34,368 nucleotides of DNA. Origin: an uncultured Pelagibacteraceae bacterium (GTDB lineage: Bacteria > Pseudomonadota > Alphaproteobacteria > Pelagibacterales > Pelagibacteraceae). The stretch covers positions 1 to 34,368 of the forward strand of contig CACLDI010000010.1 of NCBI GenBank assembly GCA_902605605.1. The letters run 5' to 3'. The notes beneath the pieces were generated by a model. That model was not told the DNA's origin and made no database searches. It was given only the letters and a program-made list of their open reading frames with translations. Made by a program: the position numbers and the translations under genes. Shown in pieces: positions 31,219 through 34,368 of the stretch. Numbering within the stretch: position 1 is the stretch's first letter; the number at the start of each line of letters is the position of its first letter.

Positions 31219-31912
31219 TTAGTTCTCCTATGAGATATGCAATTGTTCCACCAATTATACCTCCTAGTAAAATCGACCATTCTGGTGACAAAAAATAAAA
31301 GATAGGTCCTAAAATTGTTCCAAGAATAACAGATAATGTAATTTGTATTGTTTTTGAAGCTCCCACCATCATGCATAAGAAATAAACTGGATTTAAAATG
31401 GCTAATCCCATCATCATATCTTTATTTAAATACTCTGAAAAATAAAAACCTATAAAAGTACCTAAAACTGCTACGCTCCAGGTTGCGCTACCAATACCAA
31501 TCCAAAAATCAATTCTTTGTTTTTTGGGAACTGTCTTATAGTTACTTTTCATTATCAACCAAGCAGACACAGCAATGAAATGACATGAAAAGTAGTATTT
31601 CCATTTAGGTTGATTTTTATGCATCATTAGTGGAAACAAAGAAACTGCCATTGGATAAAGCCTCGCATTAACAAACCAAACTGCTAAAAAAATATTTAAT
31701 AATGATGCTCCGACTAATAATGACTCTGCCATTACTAATGAACCTGGCAAAGCATAAGTTAACATTGTAGAAAAAATACTTTCTTGAATATTAAAACCTA
31801 AATTTTTAAGTAAAGCTCCTATAGCAATGAAACAACATCCCAAAGCAATTGCAGGACTATCAGGTGCGAGAATTGATTTATATCCCTTAAAGAAAAACTG
31901 CCTATTAATCAT
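31208..31912 (-). CDS. azlC: Branched-chain amino acid exporter subunit AzlC
   Basis: A 234-residue inner-membrane protein of the AzlC/YgaZ family. Family features are the first span with APDSPAIALGCCFIAIGALL, the long span SLLVGASLLNIFLAVWFVNA, and the conserved NARLYPMAVSLFP (76-88). About six spans are visible. It probably exports excess branched-chain amino acids or similar compounds with AzlD. It overlaps livF2 by one base and azlD by 11 bases. The placement directly behind an uptake ATPase is unusual: import and export functions share a transcript. Confidence 0.88.
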   Translation of the reverse strand: MINRQFFFKGYKSILAPDSPAIALGCCFIAIGALLKNLGFNIQESIFSTMLTYALPGSLVMAESLLVGASLLNIFLAVWFVNARLYPMAVSLFPLMMHKNQPKWKYYFSCHFIAVSAWLIMKSNYKTVPKKQRIDFWIGIGSATWSVAVLGTFIGFYFSEYLNKDMMMGLAILNPVYFLCMMVGASKTIQITLSVILGTILGPIFYFLSPEWSILLGGIIGGTIAYLIGELNVS

Positions 31913-32697
31913 TAACCGCCAAGGAATAGTCTACCAACATCAGGATTTTTAAGTAAATCATCTCCTTTGCCAGCGATAGCAGTTTCACCAGATACTAAGA
32001 CATATCCTATGTCTGCAAATTCTAATCCTTTTTTAGCATTTTGTTCTACAAGAATGATTGTTTTTTTTTCATTTTCCTGAAGATCTCTTAAAATTTCAAA
32101 AACCATATCAATGTATCTTGGTTCTAATCCAATCGATGGTTCGTCAACTAATAAAACTGATGGTTTCATCACAAGGGCTCTAGAAATTTCTAACAATCTT
32201 CTTTCTCCTCCTGACAAAACTTTTGCTGGCTGATTTCTTCTATTTTTTAGTCTTTCATATTTCTCAAAAATTCTTTCAGCTTCTTGATAAGACTCATCAG
32301 TATTTTCTTTTATATATCCACCCATTAGTAAATTTTCCTCTACAGTCATGTCAGGAAATACTGAATTATCTTGAAGTATATAAGCTATACCTACAGATTT
32401 TAACTTTTCTGCTGGTGTTAAATTTGTAATTTCTTTGCCATCAATTTCTATTTGACCTGAGAAAATATTGGTAAATCCATAAATAGAATGAAGTATTGTA
32501 GATTTTCCTGCACCATTTGGACCTATTAAACATAAAGACTGTGCCTTGTTTACAAATAAATCAAAATTATGCAAAATTTCCATTTTTCCATATCCAGCAT
32601 TTAGACCTTTAATGGTTAAATGTATTTCGCTAGGTGATAACTTTTTTAAATCTTCTGGGCCAGGAGCTTTTCCTAATACTTCATACTGATTTGACAT
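31912..32697 (-). CDS. livF: Second Liv-type ABC ATPase, LivF
   Basis: A 261-residue ABC ATPase with an N-terminal extension of about 25 residues (MSNQYEVLGKAPGPEDLKKL) ahead of the usual fold. Walker A GPNGAGKS (59-66), Q-loop LQDNSVFPDMTVEENL, signature LSGGERRL (161-168, Glu in place of Gln), Walker B VLLVDEPSIGLEP, and the LivF-type end GDDLLKNPDVGRLFLGG. It overlaps livG2 and azlC by one base each. It belongs to the ABC system continuing past the right edge and is a different gene from livF at 27640-28347. Confidence 0.92.
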   Translation of the reverse strand: MSNQYEVLGKAPGPEDLKKLSPSEIHLTIKGLNAGYGKMEILHNFDLFVNKAQSLCLIGPNGAGKSTILHSIYGFTNIFSGQIEIDGKEITNLTPAEKLKSVGIAYILQDNSVFPDMTVEENLLMGGYIKENTDESYQEAERIFEKYERLKNRRNQPAKVLSGGERRLLEISRALVMKPSVLLVDEPSIGLEPRYIDMVFEILRDLQENEKKTIILVEQNAKKGLEFADIGYVLVSGETAIAGKGDDLLKNPDVGRLFLGG

Positions 32698-33437
32698 TAT
32701 TGAGCTCCTAAATACGCATCTATTACGCGTTTATCATTTTTAATTTCATCAGGCGAGCCATTAGCTAACATTTTGCCGTGGGCTAAACAAAAAATATTTT
32801 CAGCTAGCTGCATGATTACTCTCATATTGTGTTCGATTACTAAAAGAGTAATTCCAAAATCTTGGTTTACTTTTATTAACCTGTCTATAATTCCATTAAT
32901 CAGTGTCGGATTAATTCCAGCTGTTGGCTCATCTAATAATAGCATTTCTGGCTCATTCATTAATGCCATGGCTAATTCTAATAATTTTTGCTGTCCAAAA
33001 GATAGGTCTCCTGCTCTCAAATTTCTTTTTTGATATAAGCCTACAAAATTTAATAAATTTTCTGCTTTTTCTGTAAGTTCCTTGGGAATTGCTGAAAAAA
33101 TCTTCATTAAACTTTCATCACTTCCTTTATGACTAATGAGCATATTTTCTACACAGTTTAACTTTCCATAAATTCGAGTTTGTTGAAAAGTTCTTAACAA
33201 TCCAAGTTTTGCAATAACTGGTACTGGTAGTTCTGAAACCTCTGTGTTATTAAACTTGATTGAACCATTATCAATTGGGTATGTTCCAACTATTGAATTA
33301 AATAATGTTGTTTTACCAGATCCATTTGGACCAATTAATCCAACTATTCTACCTTTTTCAACATTCATTGAAATATCAACGTTAGCTTTAACACCACCAA
33401 AAGATTTACTTACGTTGCTTACTTCCAAAATACTCAT
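32697..33437 (-). CDS. livG: Second Liv-type ABC ATPase, LivG
   Basis: A 246-residue ABC ATPase. Walker A GPNGSGKTT (36-44), LLRTFQQTRIYGKL (80-93), signature LSFGQQKL (145-152; LSFGQ instead of LSGGQ, a known LivG variant), Walker B MLLLDEPTAGINP, H-loop VIEHNMRVIMQ, and the LivG-type tail GSPDEIKNDKRVIDAYLGAQ. It overlaps livM2 by 4 bases and livF2 by 1 base. Confidence 0.93.
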   Translation of the reverse strand: MSILEVSNVSKSFGGVKANVDISMNVEKGRIVGLIGPNGSGKTTLFNSIVGTYPIDNGSIKFNNTEVSELPVPVIAKLGLLRTFQQTRIYGKLNCVENMLISHKGSDESLMKIFSAIPKELTEKAENLLNFVGLYQKRNLRAGDLSFGQQKLLELAMALMNEPEMLLLDEPTAGINPTLINGIIDRLIKVNQDFGITLLVIEHNMRVIMQLAENIFCLAHGKMLANGSPDEIKNDKRVIDAYLGAQ

Positions 33438-34368
33438 TTAAGCTCCACCTGTGCCTTACGATCTTTTTCATCCACAACCTCGCCAAATCTTTCAGGGTAT
33501 TTTTCTCTTAACCATCCCATTATCCCCTCTGGGAAATAAATAACGATAACTACAATTAAAACTCCAAGCGCAACATATTGCCAACCTAAAAAGAATGTCC
33601 AAAAACCTTCTTTAAAAATATGAAACACTGTTGCACCAATTATTGGTCCCCAAAGAGTTCCTTTCCCTCCTAAGATTGCCATTAAAACCATGAATACTCC
33701 CATCTCTCTTCCATCAAAAGCAACATCGGTTGAATCAATGTATCCAACTAAACCTCCCATGATTCCTCCAGCAAGACCACAAAAGAAAGCTGATATCATC
33801 CAACCAACTATTTTATATTTCATCGTTTGAATTCCCATGGCCTCAGCCTTATCTTCGTTATCCCTAATCGCATTTAATATTAATTTAAATCTAGTTGTGT
33901 AAATTCCTCTGACAGCTATGAAAGTAAGTATTAAAACAAAAAAGCTTAGAAAATAAAAAAATTCACCTCGTGATTCTAAATTTCCTACATCAGGAAAAGG
34001 TGGAGTTGTGAAACCTTGTCCAGCTCCAATGATTTCAATTCCTCCAGAAATCTCACCTGCTGCAACACCCAAACCTAATGTGCAAATGGCAAAATAATGC
34101 CCTCTAAGTCCTAAAATAGAATATCCAATTAAACCTGCTACAATTGTTGGTACCACTGCAGCAACTATTAGCCCAACAGCCATCCCTTGAAAAAATTGTG
34201 CAGGAGTATGTACGAATGTTTTTTCACCACCACTTTCAGTCCATTCAGCTAGTGGGAAAAACATACCAACCTGGACAGAGGCACATAAGTACATACCGAG
34301 GCCATAAAAGAGTATATTTCCAAATGAGTTATACCCCATTTCACCACCTTGAATATTCCATGTGGTTG
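33434..34368 (-). CDS. livM: Second Liv-type permease LivM, 5' end cut by window edge
   Basis: The frame is open to the right edge. The first internal ATG (34339) is not the true start: upstream codons in frame read TTWNIQGGE, giving WNIQGGEMGYNSFGNILFYG, the LivM hallmark that normally lies 30-50 residues into the protein. At least 311 codons are present. Further family features are GLRGHYFAICTLGLGVAAGE, the coupling loop LILNAIRDNEDKAEAMGIQT, and GGKGTLWGPIIGATVF. A hydrophilic tail ends REKYPERFGEVVDEKDRKAQ. The missing N-terminus, livH2 and perhaps a binding protein should lie to the right. Confidence 0.93.
   Translation of the reverse strand, partial: TTWNIQGGEMGYNSFGNILFYGLGMYLCASVQVGMFFPLAEWTESGGEKTFVHTPAQFFQGMAVGLIVAAVVPTIVAGLIGYSILGLRGHYFAICTLGLGVAAGEISGGIEIIGAGQGFTTPPFPDVGNLESRGEFFYFLSFFVLILTFIAVRGIYTTRFKLILNAIRDNEDKAEAMGIQTMKYKIVGWMISAFFCGLAGGIMGGLVGYIDSTDVAFDGREMGVFMVLMAILGGKGTLWGPIIGATVFHIFKEGFWTFFLGWQYVALGVLIVVIVIYFPEGIMGWLREKYPERFGEVVDEKDRKAQVELK

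Noticed and set aside
25261..33437. Recent tandem duplication of a Liv operon
   Set aside because: The two LivF and LivG copies differ in length, N-terminus and signature motif, and the permeases share only family features.
1..34368. tRNA, rRNA, CRISPR, prophage or insertion sequence
   Set aside because: No cloverleaf-like GC-rich element, direct-repeat array, transposase motif or integrase was seen on reading both strands.

Overview
The window is very AT-rich and densely packed, with short intergenic gaps, many genes that overlap by 1-11 bases, and no rRNA, tRNA, CRISPR or insertion sequence that I can recognise. Nothing exceeds 130 bases without a gene. The gene set is transporter-heavy and built around scavenging small nitrogen compounds: a polyamine ABC system, two Liv-type ABC systems, an ectoine-hydrolase-like enzyme, a ureohydrolase, aldehyde dehydrogenases and a CsiD-type oxygenase. 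This suits a streamlined marine alphaproteobacterium, most likely Pelagibacterales (SAR11) or a similar lineage. That assignment is an inference from composition and gene content, not a marker-gene result.

Layout. 1-3490 (minus): tRNA-binding protein csaA, a LysE-family exporter and aconitase acnA, the last cut by the left edge. 3518-4708 (plus): acetylornithine deacetylase-type M20 enzyme. 4705-7118 (minus): ureohydrolase followed by an aldehyde dehydrogenase, a plausible guanidino or polyamine breakdown pair. 7173-8548 (plus): an exported HExxH protein and a membrane-anchored cyclophilin. 8545-17287 (minus): an Asp/Glu-racemase-family protein and a metal-ligand-free M24 hydrolase (both resembling ectoine-utilisation enzymes), then potA, potD, a strong intrinsic terminator, potB, potC, and a fused 3-hydroxyacyl-CoA dehydrogenase/enoyl-CoA hydratase. 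17348-19689 (plus): two EamA-type exporters around a hotdog thioesterase.

19817-25134 (plus) is the most interesting part: a luciferase-like flavin monooxygenase, a PF06684 'amino acid synthesis' protein of unknown chemistry, an alpha/beta hydrolase and an aldehyde dehydrogenase, followed by a Liv-type substrate-binding protein and a terminator. The logic (ring oxygenation, hydrolysis, aldehyde oxidation) resembles bacterial trigonelline breakdown and would fit marine homarine breakdown. The genes for the matching permeases and ATPases face it on the minus strand.

25186-34368 (minus, read right to left): a second Liv set (livM cut by the right edge, livG, livF), the exporter pair azlC/azlD, a CsiD/GlaH-type 2-oxoglutarate oxygenase, a divergent ProC-like reductase, then livG, livF, livH, livM and a possible 22-residue membrane peptide. 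Regulatory features that can be read directly include a near-consensus promoter for potD, a promoter for csiD that predicts an almost leaderless mRNA, two intrinsic terminators, and two hairpins that enclose or touch start codons.
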